From Annulohypoxylon bovei var. microspora (taxonomy: Eukaryota; Ascomycota; Sordariomycetes; Xylariales; Hypoxylaceae), in the NCBI GenBank assembly GCA_022836615.1, contig MU405340.1:53004-117003 (forward strand): DNA of 64,000 bases. Direction: 5' to 3'. The position numbers and the translations under genes were made by a program. Under the pieces are notes generated by a model. It was not told the origin of the DNA and made no database searches. It worked only from the letters and a program-made list of their open reading frames with translations. This document shows positions 1-10,094 of this stretch, one piece after another (positions within the stretch are counted from its first letter, which is position 1; each line of letters begins with the position of its first letter).

Positions 1-361
1 CGCCAGTCGAGAGGGAGCTGCTGATAGGGTGCTACAAGATGTTTGCATCAACCGGTACGTCTGCACAATAGTGTTCTCCGCGGCCGTCTTGCGGACAACT
101 CTTTTATCCTCCCGAGAGAAAGACGGGAAAGCGAAAGATGCTAATATAGATATCCGACTAGAGAGATGGCTCGACAGGATGACTAACTGCCCGCTGACGA
201 GGAGGTATTTCCAGACCTGGGGCCACCACTGGGACAGCCCGCCGGACTGCTACAACGCCTGCAAGGAGTGCTTCCAGGACGCCGTCTTCGACCAGGCGGC
301 TAACCTGCGCTGCTCCAAGTACGAGGGGATCTCGGCCAGGTGCCACGTCACGTACGAATGA
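1..361 (+). CDS. 3' end of a small cysteine-rich protein gene (5' truncated by window edge)
   Basis: Two exons are visible. The first runs from the window edge (reading frame from base 3) to base 54, and the second from 150 to the TGA at 359-361. The 95-bp intron at 55-149 has a GTACGT donor, a CTAAT branch-like site and a TAG acceptor. Splicing joins the upstream frame to the downstream frame, whereas reading straight through needs a weaker-looking stretch. The visible part of about 88 residues has eight cysteines (for example CYNACKEC) and aromatic-rich segments. I do not recognise the family. The cysteine density would suit a small secreted protein, but the N-terminus is outside the window, so no signal peptide can be checked. 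The gene is convergent with the transcription factor at 1604-3937. Confidence 0.55.
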   Translation, partial: ASREGAADRVLQDVCINRYVCTIVFSAAVLRTTLLSSREKDGKAKDANIDIRLERWLDRMTNCPLTRRYFQTWGHHWDSPPDCYNACKECFQDAVFDQAANLRCSKYEGISARCHVTYE

Positions 362-1603
362 TTGGGCGACTTTATAATTCTCAAAACTCAGATCTTTTTT
401 CCTTTATATCAATAGAACCCGGAGATACTGGGGATACTGGGGATATAGCGTTATGAATAAGTGTGGCATGAGCGAGTTTATTCATGTGTTTTTAGCCTTG
501 TCTGTATGGCCTCTTGATCGTGTACTAGTAAATGGGAGGTTGGGTTATATGTGGGAAGTATGTATAACGAGAACTCCGGTTATCCAAACGCTTCCAAAAT
601 AGATAATTAATGCTTTTATTCATTGATGCCGCACTTGTCGGATCGGCACTGTCTTTTCGGTGGTAGTCTGTATTAGACATATCGTACACTTCAGTGGCGA
701 TCCTGATCAGCTGTAGCCTGTAGATGAGAACTTCTAAGTTCTGTCAGTCGGGTAGCGTCGTTTACGTCATAGCATAGTCAACCACCTGGGTAAATGGTCC
801 AATAAAAAATAATAAAAAATCAGACACTAGAAAACAATATTAGCTTGGACTGAATATGTCCCGTTTACAACCCCTGAAGCGATTATCCGAAGATAAATCA
901 ATAGTTCTCACCTCATAATATTCCAAGGATAATGTTGTTAACAGCGTTGAGTTTGCCATGTCTTTGCTGCCTTTAGTGGGGTAGGGAGGGTGGCGCTCTC
1001 AGATAGCAAATAGATAGTTTAAGCATCGGTCTATGACAGGCGAGTTCAGGAACCGTGCCATACTTTATGAGACTGATAACCGCACGGAATATTTTGCATG
1101 CGAATGCGTATGCGTAAGACGTTAAGCTTCAATGTTGTTTTCTAGCACCGATACGACCGAGGATAAGCCGGCTTTCGTTCGCAAGGTGGCGATGTCGAAG
1201 ATGAGGCGTTGAATCGATGATGTGATGTGATGAGGCGTTACAAGCTAGTTATTCCTAAAGTAAAGAAGAGTTAAAGTAACTTGGGCCTTAACCCTAAGAA
1301 CACCTAGGTAGGTACCCTTAAGATGGCATCGGTAGTGATACCGATGACGGTGAGAAAGCTCTTACTCATTCGCACGTTTATGGAGGCCTCAAGTATAGAG
1401 TCAACTATAGAAACCTGCGTATTTCGGAATCGAACCAGTAAATCTCAATTTGCCGTTGAAGCAACTTGTTTCCGTGCTAAAAAAGAATCGTCTCTTGTGA
1501 AATTTCGTCAAAGGCCCAATTTATTGGCTCCGTGTCACCAAAGTCGAAAGGGGTGCCTGACATCTAATGAATTCCTTAGCAACTAACTAGTTCATAATGG
1601 TGA
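362..1603. other. intergenic, convergent 3' flanks
   Basis: This stretch separates two converging genes and shows no convincing gene. It carries short AT-rich runs (for example around 800-830) and a copy of the dispersed CCTAGGTA-type motif at 1301-1317. The one ORF here, 87 codons at 1323-1586, resembles nothing I recognise and has no flanking splice signals that extend it. Confidence 0.5.
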
Positions 1604-3937
1604 TCATGCGCTTACCGAAAAGTTCCAGTCCCCCAATGGCTCAGATTCTGTGATCGAGTCTGATCGCTCGAGTTCCTCAATGGCATCCTTGACCTGGTAC
1701 TGGTTCAACATTGCCTCTAGTTTCGGAATGCATTTCTCTTCATCTCCTATTATAACTTCCAGGAGAAAAGGGGGGAGTTCCTCCATTCTAAGGCCTCGTA
1801 GGCGTCCTTCAATATATGCGGCTAGTAAGGACGCAAGAAAAAAACCCTTGATACTAGTCTCACCAGCTTCGATAGCACTCCAGGACCAGGTCTTTGCTTC
1901 GTCCATGATAGTTAATAAGTCTTGACGCACAAGCCCTGGCCCTGATATTTCTTCTTCTTTAAGTTGAGCCATGAGTTCCATCGCTATAGCAACGCTGGCC
2001 TGTAATGCAATGATGCGAAAAAATCCCGAGGCGCAGATTGCGAGTCGTGCTAAGTCGTTCCGATCCGAAGAGGGCGTATCACGAGACGCCTGAAAGGCTA
2101 CGATGGTTGATGACGAGTACATTGCACGCCAAATTTTGAGTGATGTTTCGATTATTACTTTCCTAGAGAATGCATACGCTGCCTCTTGTATCGTATAGCT
2201 GAAATATGGAATGTGAAGGGATAAAATGTAGCGATTCATCATGAGGCTCACTATATCGGCTGCAAAATCTGACGGTCGTGGCCCAGAACTGGACCTGTAT
2301 CCTTGGAGAATTTGGAGCACGGATTTGTATGCCGCCCTGAGTTCTGCGTCAAGTCGAAGCGTCTCCTCATACGTGCCGCGAGAGCTATGGTCATTTAAGA
2401 ACTTTGTGATTGCAATACGAGCCGCGAACGTCTTTCGGAGGACTATCGCTATAGACGTTTGCGTGAATTCGGCTTCTGGCTTTGGAATAGGGTCATTAGC
2501 CGTGATCTGCTCGTCATCAAAGTTGCCAGGGGGTTCGGTATCAAAAGTGTCGAGAGAAATGAATGGAGGCCCCCCTGAGGTTAAACTCAAGTGCATGGAG
2601 ATTTCTAAAATCGTGTTCCATAGCCTTCGACGCATTTCGGCGGCAAAAGTAGACATGTTTGGCAATCGTTTAGGATCTTTATGTAAGCCCATGTAGATTG
2701 CGGTCCTGAGTACGGCGCCGGATGAAATCCAGACTAAATCCGGACCCACATCAACGAATTCTCGAGCTATCAACAAAAGGATGTGGGTTTGCAAATATTG
2801 GAGGTTTAATCTGTGTTTGGATCCAGGTTCGGAGACCCAAGTCTGTCCTTCGTAGACCCATCTCATAGCTGAAGTTCGGAGAGAAAACAGTTCGTCATAT
2901 GTAGTAGCCCCAATAGCCAGTATCAACTTGAGTTGAACTAGAAATGCCGTGTTGGGCTTGTCGCTTGACACCCAGTGAGCCTCGTAATCTCTCCTGAATG
3001 TAGGAGCATGTAGAATTCGGTAGACAGACTCGGTTGTTCGAAAGTAGCAGTCGACAAGCTCGTCAGCGACATCCTTTGGGGGGAGGTCTGCTAGTGGTGG
3101 CGACGGCCATGGCGGAGATCGGCGTTCTTTAATGGTCCTTGCCAAAGACTTAGACTTTTGCATAAGAACGGAGATCTTAGATGTCTCGTCTCGTACAAAT
3201 GGCTCGAAAATGCTTATTATTTCTCGCACCTAACACTTGTCAAATCTCATATTCGCCCGAGAAGCCTGATGGATAAAACGAGAACATACTAGTGTAAATC
3301 CTGTAATCCAATGGCTCTGGCCAAATACCCGAGTCTTATGGGTAACACTTCGTGATATGGCCTGAGACTGGCCATTCAGATTGTCATCGTGGTGGATGTA
3401 AAAAGTTCCACTAATACGTGAAGTAATTGTCTCTATATTATAATCTGGATCCAGAACAGGAGACCGTGAAGGAGTCTGGTTTGTTTTGGATAGTTGCTCT
3501 TCGAGTTGTTTAACTCTGCTCCTCAGGGACTCGAGTTCTTGACTGGCAGGAGTTGAGGCAACCGGTGAACTAGATGTCTTAGATGATGATTGAGACGCAT
3601 AGTTAGAAACCGCTACGGCTGTGGCCGTGCTAGAAACACTATTGGTAGGCGCTGGGTAGTGAGACTCTCGATAACGTGGGCCCAGATTGAGCTCAGCTTT
3701 CCGTTGAAGAGTATGAGAAATAAAGTTCTCGTAGACGCAATTGCCGCTCCTAGATTTTACACAATTGCTACAAGGACTCTCTCTACTACATCGAAGCTTG
3801 CGTCTTCTGCATAGGGTGCAGGAACTGTTTGTTTTGCGGCATTCCGCTACTGTCAGCACTATGCACGGCCAATTCAGGGGGTTCCGAAATGCAACATACA
3901 CGGGCGGCCTTCTGCGCCGGCGTTCGGGCTCGGCCAT
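1604..3937 (-). CDS. Zn2Cys6 fungal transcription factor with fungal_trans domain
   Basis: A nuclear zinc-cluster regulator of about 732 residues. Exons are 3937-3900, 3824-3290 and 3229-1604. The introns, 3899-3825 (75 bp) and 3289-3230 (60 bp), both have GTATGT donors. Removing the first restores the family start RRRRRPPVSCTLCRRRKLRC. The zinc cluster is C15-X2-C18-X6-C25-X5-C31-X2-C34-X7-C42, followed by a short coiled coil (SQELESLRSRVKQLEEQL) as is usual for dimerisation. The middle-homology (fungal_trans) region lies in the third exon, with the typical string ESVYRILHAPTFRRDYEAHW near residue 260. The gene is divergent from the MFS permease at 4437, across a 499-bp shared promoter with clustered CCGA motifs. 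By the usual fungal arrangement it could regulate that permease; this is inference. Targets are unknown. The reading frame looks intact. Confidence 0.9.
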
Positions 3938-4436
3938 ACCTTCTCAATTATAGAATCCGATCTTTTGTCTTGGCTACTATGAAATGAATATATAGGTGGA
4001 TAAGTTCCATTGTGAATGGTGTAATCAGGTAAGAAGGGATCGTAGGATGAGATGAATGTGGCGCGTTCCTTGTTCAGCTAGCAATTTCCCGAATCCGACG
4101 ACCGATAACCGATCCCGATCGCCTTATCTCCGAGAACCCCACAATTGTCGTTCTAAAATCATCATTTACTGTAGTCTGTAGTTACCATAATTCTTACTTC
4201 GTACATACCTACTCGGCTACTTACAGTCTCACCACAACGCAAAATTATTTAGAAGTCCTCAATATTTCTAACATTATTTATATAGGTATTATGCATGCAG
4301 CCTTTCCCTTGGTGATAGTTCGCGATGTATTCCGATGCACTACAGCAAAGTATAACCGGGCAAAGTCTCGCAGCTCACCAACAAGCCCCTATTATCGATC
4401 ACGGATAAACTAAACGGAACGGTCTATTATTATAAA
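3938..4436. promoter_or_regulatory. divergent promoter between Zn2Cys6 regulator and MFS permease
   Basis: A 499-bp region between two divergent start codons. A TATA-like ATATATA lies at 3988-3994, about 50 bp upstream of the regulator start. CCGA occurs at 4089, 4095, 4102, 4109 and 4115, then again at 4130. Zinc-cluster proteins bind CGG/CCG triplets, so this spaced cluster is a candidate site for the adjacent regulator. Binding is inferred, not shown. Confidence 0.5.
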
Positions 4437-5787
4437 ATGTCCTCCTCGGAAACAGAAAATCGAGAAAAGGGCTCTACTTCTAGCTCAGAGCTTGAGCAAG
4501 AGGCAGCAAATGCTGATGTGCTTGACCTTGGAGAAGCCCCTGACGGAGGTCTTCGAGCGTGGCTTGTTACCGTCGGGGCGTGCTGTGTCTTCTTCTCAGC
4601 TCTAGGCTTCTCTAATGCTTTTGGAGTATTCGAGCAATATTACTTGACGCATCAGCTCAAAGGACAACCGCCGGATAAAGTTGCCTGGATCGGCTCTCTG
4701 GCAGTCTTCCTCCAGTTCCTATCAGGAAATATCGGTGGGCCGCTGTTTGATCGTTTCGGAGCATGGGTACATATCTTCCTACTCCCTTCGATACCTACTC
4801 GCCCGAATCGCTAATGTAGCAATAGGTAATTCGACCCGCCGCAGTCATTTACGTCTTTTCCATCATGATGACTAGCTTATGTACAGAGTACTGGCAGTTC
4901 ATGTTAGCCCAGGGTGTTCTGATGGGTAGTGTCATGGGTTTCCTACAGTTTCCGGCCATGGCAGCAGTGTCACAATTCTTCAGTACCTAGAAGCGAGCAG
5001 CTGCGCTAGGCATTGTAGTTGCCGGATCATCTGTCGGGGGCGTCGTCGTCCCCATTGCATTGTCGAAGATGTTGAATGGCTCATCGATCGGCTTTGGCTG
5101 GTCGGTTCGGATCATTGGATTTATCACGATACCCCTCCTAGGTTTTGCATGCGTGGCTATCACAGCTCGTCTACCTCCACGTACGACGACCTTCTTCGTC
5201 TGGCGCGCCTTTAAGGAGCCGAAATTTGTCCTATTGACGGTTGCGTTGTTCTTCATGCTTCTCGGCGCTTTCACCCCACTATTTTACATACCAACGTACG
5301 CGGTGTCAAGAGGTGTGGACCCAACGCTCGCATCTTATTTTCTTGCTATCATAAACGCAGCATCTACATTTGGACGCGTTATTCCGGGAATTTTAGCGGA
5401 TAAATTTGGGCGGTTGAACATATTCGTATTTGGTGGCTTCGTCACCGGAATTGTTATATTCTGTTGGGATAAGGTAGAAACCACTGCAGCGTTGATTGTG
5501 TATTCCATCATTATCGGATTTGTGTCCGGGACGGTCGTTTCGGGAGCATCCGCAGCCTTCACTGAATGCCCTAAGGACCCCCGAGACCTCGGCACCTACA
5601 TAGGAAGGGAATGGGCCTGAGCTCTTTCGCAGCTTTGATAGGGCCTCCGGTCAACGGGGTGCTTGTTAGCAAATATGGGGGATATTCTCAAGTGTCCATA
5701 TTCAGTGGTACGACGGTCATATTTGGCGGTATCATTGCGCTCGCAGCAAAAGCTTCGACCTCTAAAGGCGTTTTTGGGAGGATATAG
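4437..5787 (+). pseudogene. MFS monocarboxylate-type permease, interrupted by a stop codon and a frameshift
   Basis: This encodes a 12-helix plasma-membrane permease of the fungal monocarboxylate (MCT-like) group. The cytosolic N-terminus is acidic and runs into the family start APDGGLRAWLVTVGA. Exon 1 is 4437-4766. Intron 4767-4825 (59 bp; GTACAT donor, CTAAT branch, TAG acceptor) restores GAW-VIRPAAVIYVFS. Two lesions follow. An in-frame TAG at 4988-4990 falls where the family normally has a basic residue before KRAAALG. Near 5600, after DLGTYIG, the frame shifts by two bases; the C-terminal part (GLSSFAALIGPPVNGVLVSK) continues in another frame to TAG 5785-5787. The shift sits at GGAAGGGAATGGG, which looks like a 5-bp near-duplication. 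Neither lesion can be bypassed by a plausible intron without losing conserved sequence. A sequencing error could explain one lesion, less easily both. The gene is divergent from the Zn2Cys6 regulator. Confidence 0.8.
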
Positions 5788-6260
5788 ATTTTAGACATTT
5801 GCCATCCGTCTATCAATCTCTGTAATTTTCAATAATCTTTACTCTTAGATATAATGAACTACCTAGATACATACCCTCCCCCCTCCCCCCTCTAGACCTA
5901 GACCATGACATTTCAAACTGACTAAATTTCCCCAATTCAAGCAGCACGTACGGTTCATGACTTCAAGGTCTGTGCCCCTATCATTTTCCTTCGGACCCGT
6001 GTGTTAACGAAGACTTCTAGCTCGCGCTATGTTCGCAACGCTCGCACTTGTTTCGAGTGCAGTCACAATAAGGATAATTCTGCGACACCTAGCCTTAAGC
6101 ATCGTTTTGCCTTCGCCGTTGCGAGAGTCTTGAGTTAAATTAAGTCTAAACGGCCCCCTAGTCCAAATTCCCTGCCGTTAATGAATATCCTAACTGCCAA
6201 CCGTCTCGATTGGCATCTGTTGGGCTGTACTGTTTTATCTTCATCTCTCGAATATCTTCA
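5788..6260. other. intergenic
   Basis: This is the 3' flank of the permease pseudogene and the 5' flank of the SGNH-like gene. It contains a C/T-rich run at about 5874-5891. I see no gene. Confidence 0.5.
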
Positions 6261-7832
6261 ATGCGAGGAGAAAACGTAGCTATGGAATATATTCTAGAGA
6301 AACCTCATAGCACGCATAGCCTATTTGAGCTGCTAACACTGAAGGCTCTCGTAACTTTTGGCACGGCGAAAGTTCTACGCGGAGGCTCGAGGCTTCTTCC
6401 TCAAATCGCTGTCGGAGCTACTATATTATTATTCGGATCTTACCTGTGGTCCTCACACTTCATTAGCCGTACTGCGAATCCTGATTATGCTATAGAATGG
6501 GATGTTGGCGAGACTACAATAGGGGGTGTAGGCGGCGGACTAAGGATCGTAGTATTTGGAGGAGGGGATATTACCACCCCGAATCGAGCATCATGGAAAG
6601 CCGACGGTCCTACCTCAGCTTGGACGGATATCCTTTGTCTACAGGTAAGCCTCATAATTAAAAAGTGAACCCATGTTAATAATAATTGCTAATTTTGGAT
6701 TATGTAGTTGAATTGCAACCTCTATCTCTCACTAATACCGCTCACGGATAGCGATGGAGGTGCTATCGTATCAAATTCACTCTTCGAAGCTGCTCTAGCT
6801 CGTTCATCAACAACAGATGATGATACCACCGCAGGACTTGATTATTCCTGGCTAGCCCAGAACTATCCGGCCCCATCCTGTCAAGATCTTCTTCACCAAG
6901 TGGAAGCTTTCCTCGCCAGTCCTCAGCCCCGAAACCCTCCTCGAGAGACACTATGGGTGTTCAATATCGGATTCTGGGACATATGGAGCTTATCAGCATT
7001 GCCTCGAAAGGTCGCTACACGACTCATCGAGACTCAAGCACAGCACATTCTCTCGCAGATAGAAATACTCTACGAGGAAGCACACAAAGACGATTCTGTT
7101 GCTTTCTCGGACTATTATGCAGATATGGATTTAGATGATATGCACGCCACAGACAGCTCCTTACATCAGGCACCTTTTCGCATATTTATACCAAAACCAT
7201 TCGACATATCCATGACCCCTGGATTCGAGAACGTCCGCTTCACGCCTCCGCTGCCACATATGAAGGCCGAGCAGATGCGCAACGCGGTGTTTCTTACCAA
7301 ACACTGGGAGAAGGTAATTCAGGGCATGCTTAATGAATGGATGTCTCTGCCGGACTTGGAAGAAAAGAACATGATGAAAAATGGGGTTTCTGTGCCGTCC
7401 GCCCGCCGCGAGGCTATAACATATGATATCTCTGGCTATATCCACGAGCTTATTGTCGAACATCAGCTGCGGAACGCGGATCTCGTCGATCATAATGGAC
7501 TCGGATCGATGGCAACGACCGAGGGATACGTAGAAGTATGGGAGCCTTGCATTCAGAGAGACTATGTCGTCTATAAGGATGAAAATAGTACTGAAGATGG
7601 CACGGGAGACAATAGGTGGAATGTCTGCGACACACCTGATGAGCACCTGTTTTGGACTGACTTCACAGTCAACCGGCGGACCATTTTTGAAGTCGGTAAA
7701 CGGGCTGCTGAACTATTGAAACGTCATATGGAAATGGATGAGGAGTGGTTTAAGAAAGCTCAACTACCACTGTCATCTCTGCGTAGGGGTTCTGATGGAG
7801 AACCCCTGAGACTCGAGGCTTCTGATACATGA
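6261..7832 (+). CDS. membrane-anchored SGNH/GDSL-hydrolase-like protein
   Basis: Two exons, 6261-6644 and 6708-7832, give about 502 residues. The 63-bp intron has a GTAAGC donor, a GCTAAT branch and a TAG acceptor. I chose the ATG at 6261; a second ATG at 6282 is possible. One hydrophobic segment near residues 48-64 (IAVGATILLFGSYLW) suggests an N-terminal anchor. The body begins at about residue 95 with RIVVFGGGD, which resembles block I of SGNH hydrolases with the usual nucleophile position altered. Later parts resemble fungal GDSL-like proteins: LWVFNIGFWDIW (the NDIW-like block) and a C-terminal FWTDFTVNRRTIFEVGKRAA where the family usually has a DxxHPT block. The classic Ser and His are not obvious, so hydrolase activity is doubtful. 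An esterase-fold protein without activity is an alternative. Family assignment is from remembered motifs. Confidence 0.65.
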
Positions 7833-8564
7833 CGTAACAATTCATGTAAGTGATTGGAGATTCTTGGGTAATAAATTCTTGCTTTTGCCTCTTTGTACCT
7901 ATGTATGTGTAGGTATGTTTTCTATTCTAAAGGGGTTGGTAGTTTAGTCAAAGTGGAGAATTACTGTTCATCCTCCGCCCTCCGATGCATCCGAATATCT
8001 TGTTATCTTCAGGCGCTCTCTACCTAGGTAGTACTTATGTAATTGGTATCTTCGGTAAATAATTAATAGTTCATCGCGGTCCTTATCCATACTTATACGA
8101 TCTACATACTATAAAAATCTATATATGAAGAAAGAGAGAGAAATAAATAGGAAATAGCGAAGACTAGGGATGTCATTAAAAGGAACAGAACATATCTTTC
8201 GGAATCGTTAGAACGTGTAGTTTAGACATCCAGTTATCATTCTTCATAGATATGTACCTCTGTAGCAACGGAGAAAAGGGGTTAAATATGGAGAAATTTG
8301 ACAGAAATGGATTACATAATGAAAATAAGCTGCGGAATATTTGAAGGACCGATTAGTGGGGTAGGGCAGGCCCCGCCACCACCACCCCGCCCTGGGTGGT
8401 GGGTCTCGCCCAGCTCGCCTTAGATCTTCCTTAACACACATCTACAGCTGCCCCTGTCATTCACTCTTGTCCCCTCTTCTCTTCCATGTTTCATTAGCTT
8501 GATTATTATTAACGCGAATGATTATTAGATTAATTCATAATATTTTCAAATCGTATCTTCTACG
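7833..8564. other. intergenic
   Basis: A gene-free stretch between two genes on the same strand. It contains an A/G-rich run near 8125-8150 and a GC-rich patch with two near-identical CCACC tracts at about 8380-8405. The 65-codon minus-strand ORF across it is not convincing. Confidence 0.5.
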
Positions 8565-9593
8565 ATGCCTCTAGCTCCTCCCACAGAAGGCATATTCCCT
8601 ACCATAGAAGACTGCGAGAGAGCGGTGCAAGCTCATGCTGCAGCAGAGGGCTACGCCGTAGTTTTACACGCCAAGGCCAAATCGAAGCGTACTGGCGAAT
8701 ATATCAGATATTTGATCCGTTGTGATAAATCAGGAAGTTTCCAATCTAAAGCAACTATTGGAATCAAGAAGACCACAACTAAAAAGACCAATTGCCCTTT
8801 TTCTTGTGTCATGAATAAACGTCAAGATGGCGTATATTTCGCCGTGACCGTCCCAGAACATAATCACCCCCCATCTAACAATCCCGGCGAGCACGTGCAG
8901 CACCGGAAGCTGACTGAAGACCAACGACGCTTCATAGAGGCTGGTTCTATTGAGAAGAAGACGGTTAGATCTATCCATGAGGAACTCCTTCGGGCATATC
9001 CAGAATGTCTCGCTAAACTCGAGGATATCGGTAATCATGTGCAAGCGTGGAAGAAGAAGGCGAAAGAGAACGCCACGGGAGTGCAAGCCCTCCTAATCAA
9101 TCTCCAAGAAAGAGAGGACGTCTGGAGTTTCCCCTTGGAAAGAAATGGTGGTTTAGAGGGCATATTTTGGGCTCCGAAATGGTCTCAACCTCATTGGCAG
9201 CGACAACCGGATATTCTCATAATAGAGACAAAACACATGATTAACCAGTCTGTTCTCCCCGTCATTGAGATGAATAGCGTTCTGGCCGTAAACTCACAAC
9301 TCGGTGCCGGATATGCCATTCTTCCAGACAAGAATGACCCCACTCTTCTATGGCTCATGCAGGCCGTCGATAAACTTCGCCAGCGCTTGAGAATACCCAA
9401 ACTACAAGTCCTCAACATAACAGACTTCAAGACCACCGAAAGGAATGTCCTGGCTGAGGTTCGTATAGGACGGAATCTACGTATCGTATGCGGAAGACTA
9501 CTTGATTCCGGAATGGAAGAGCCTACTCAAACATCTGGTATTCAGGACGACGTCAACGGTGATCGGAGCTTCGGGGCAGTTGTGCAGGAATGA
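8565..9593 (+). CDS. FAR1-type zinc finger / MULE-transposase-derived protein, catalytic part degenerate and short
   Basis: A single-exon 342-residue protein that starts at a clear ATG. The N-terminus carries a FAR1/WRKY-GCM1-like zinc-binding DNA-binding domain with Cys53, Cys77 (NCPFSC), Cys81 and HNH (His99, His101). Residues of about 120-180 are the helical linker usual in fungal Mutator-like transposases (KLTEDQRRFIEAG...VRSIHEEL). Residues of about 199-310 correspond to the first half of the MULE DDE domain. The first catalytic Asp (usually in a LLMDCTYKTN-like block) is replaced in ILIIETKHMIN (Glu221), the second region reads ITDFKTTERN, and the protein stops after the block equivalent to HLLC.WH. 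The third catalytic acidic residue and the C-terminus are therefore missing. No stop or frameshift breaks the 342 codons. It could be a decayed transposase, or a domesticated DNA-binding protein in which catalysis was lost but the frame kept. No terminal inverted repeats were seen nearby. Confidence 0.75.
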   Translation: MPLAPPTEGIFPTIEDCERAVQAHAAAEGYAVVLHAKAKSKRTGEYIRYLIRCDKSGSFQSKATIGIKKTTTKKTNCPFSCVMNKRQDGVYFAVTVPEHNHPPSNNPGEHVQHRKLTEDQRRFIEAGSIEKKTVRSIHEELLRAYPECLAKLEDIGNHVQAWKKKAKENATGVQALLINLQEREDVWSFPLERNGGLEGIFWAPKWSQPHWQRQPDILIIETKHMINQSVLPVIEMNSVLAVNSQLGAGYAILPDKNDPTLLWLMQAVDKLRQRLRIPKLQVLNITDFKTTERNVLAEVRIGRNLRIVCGRLLDSGMEEPTQTSGIQDDVNGDRSFGAVVQE

Positions 9594-10094
9594 TTAGGGG
9601 CTTTTTTGAGCACCTATCATGTATGTGGACGTGGTTCTTGCGGGTATCTCCTAAACATAAACAACAGATATGTTGTTCCTCCATGGCAAATTTCGATATT
9701 AGTGAGTAAAAAGGCTCGGTGTCTAGGTTGGTTATATTTCGGGCGTTGTGGATTCGGAGGTATCGCGAGGTTTATGCTGACAAAATGATTGAAGTTCGCC
9801 GTGGTAAAAGTACATCCTGAGCATCTACACCTAAAAGACGAGAAATCACTTTGGCGGGAATTCGTATTCATAGCTAATATGGCTTTTTATGTTAACCATC
9901 TAGTCAAATTGGTCACGAAGAAAGTATTCTCAGGGTCGTGACATAAATGATCCACAGCAAGGTCTTTTTATCATCTAAGAAAAGAGTCTAAGGGATATCC
10001 ACGCTATCTTGAACCCCGACGCACTGTAGGGGTATCTAAATCATCTTCGAAGCTAGAATAGGGGAATTCTCAAAACAACAAACGCGAACAGGTC
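9594..10094. other. intergenic, convergent 3' flanks
   Basis: This separates the MULE-derived gene from the DUF1996 gene. I see no gene; two overlapping ORFs of 60-84 codons have no supporting features. Confidence 0.5.

Noticed and set aside
1323..1586. 87-codon plus-strand ORF between two converging genes
   Set aside because: No family resemblance, no splice extension and ordinary intergenic composition; likely chance.
8244..8441. 65-codon minus-strand ORF upstream of the MULE-derived gene
   Set aside because: Driven by a local GC-rich patch; no recognisable features.
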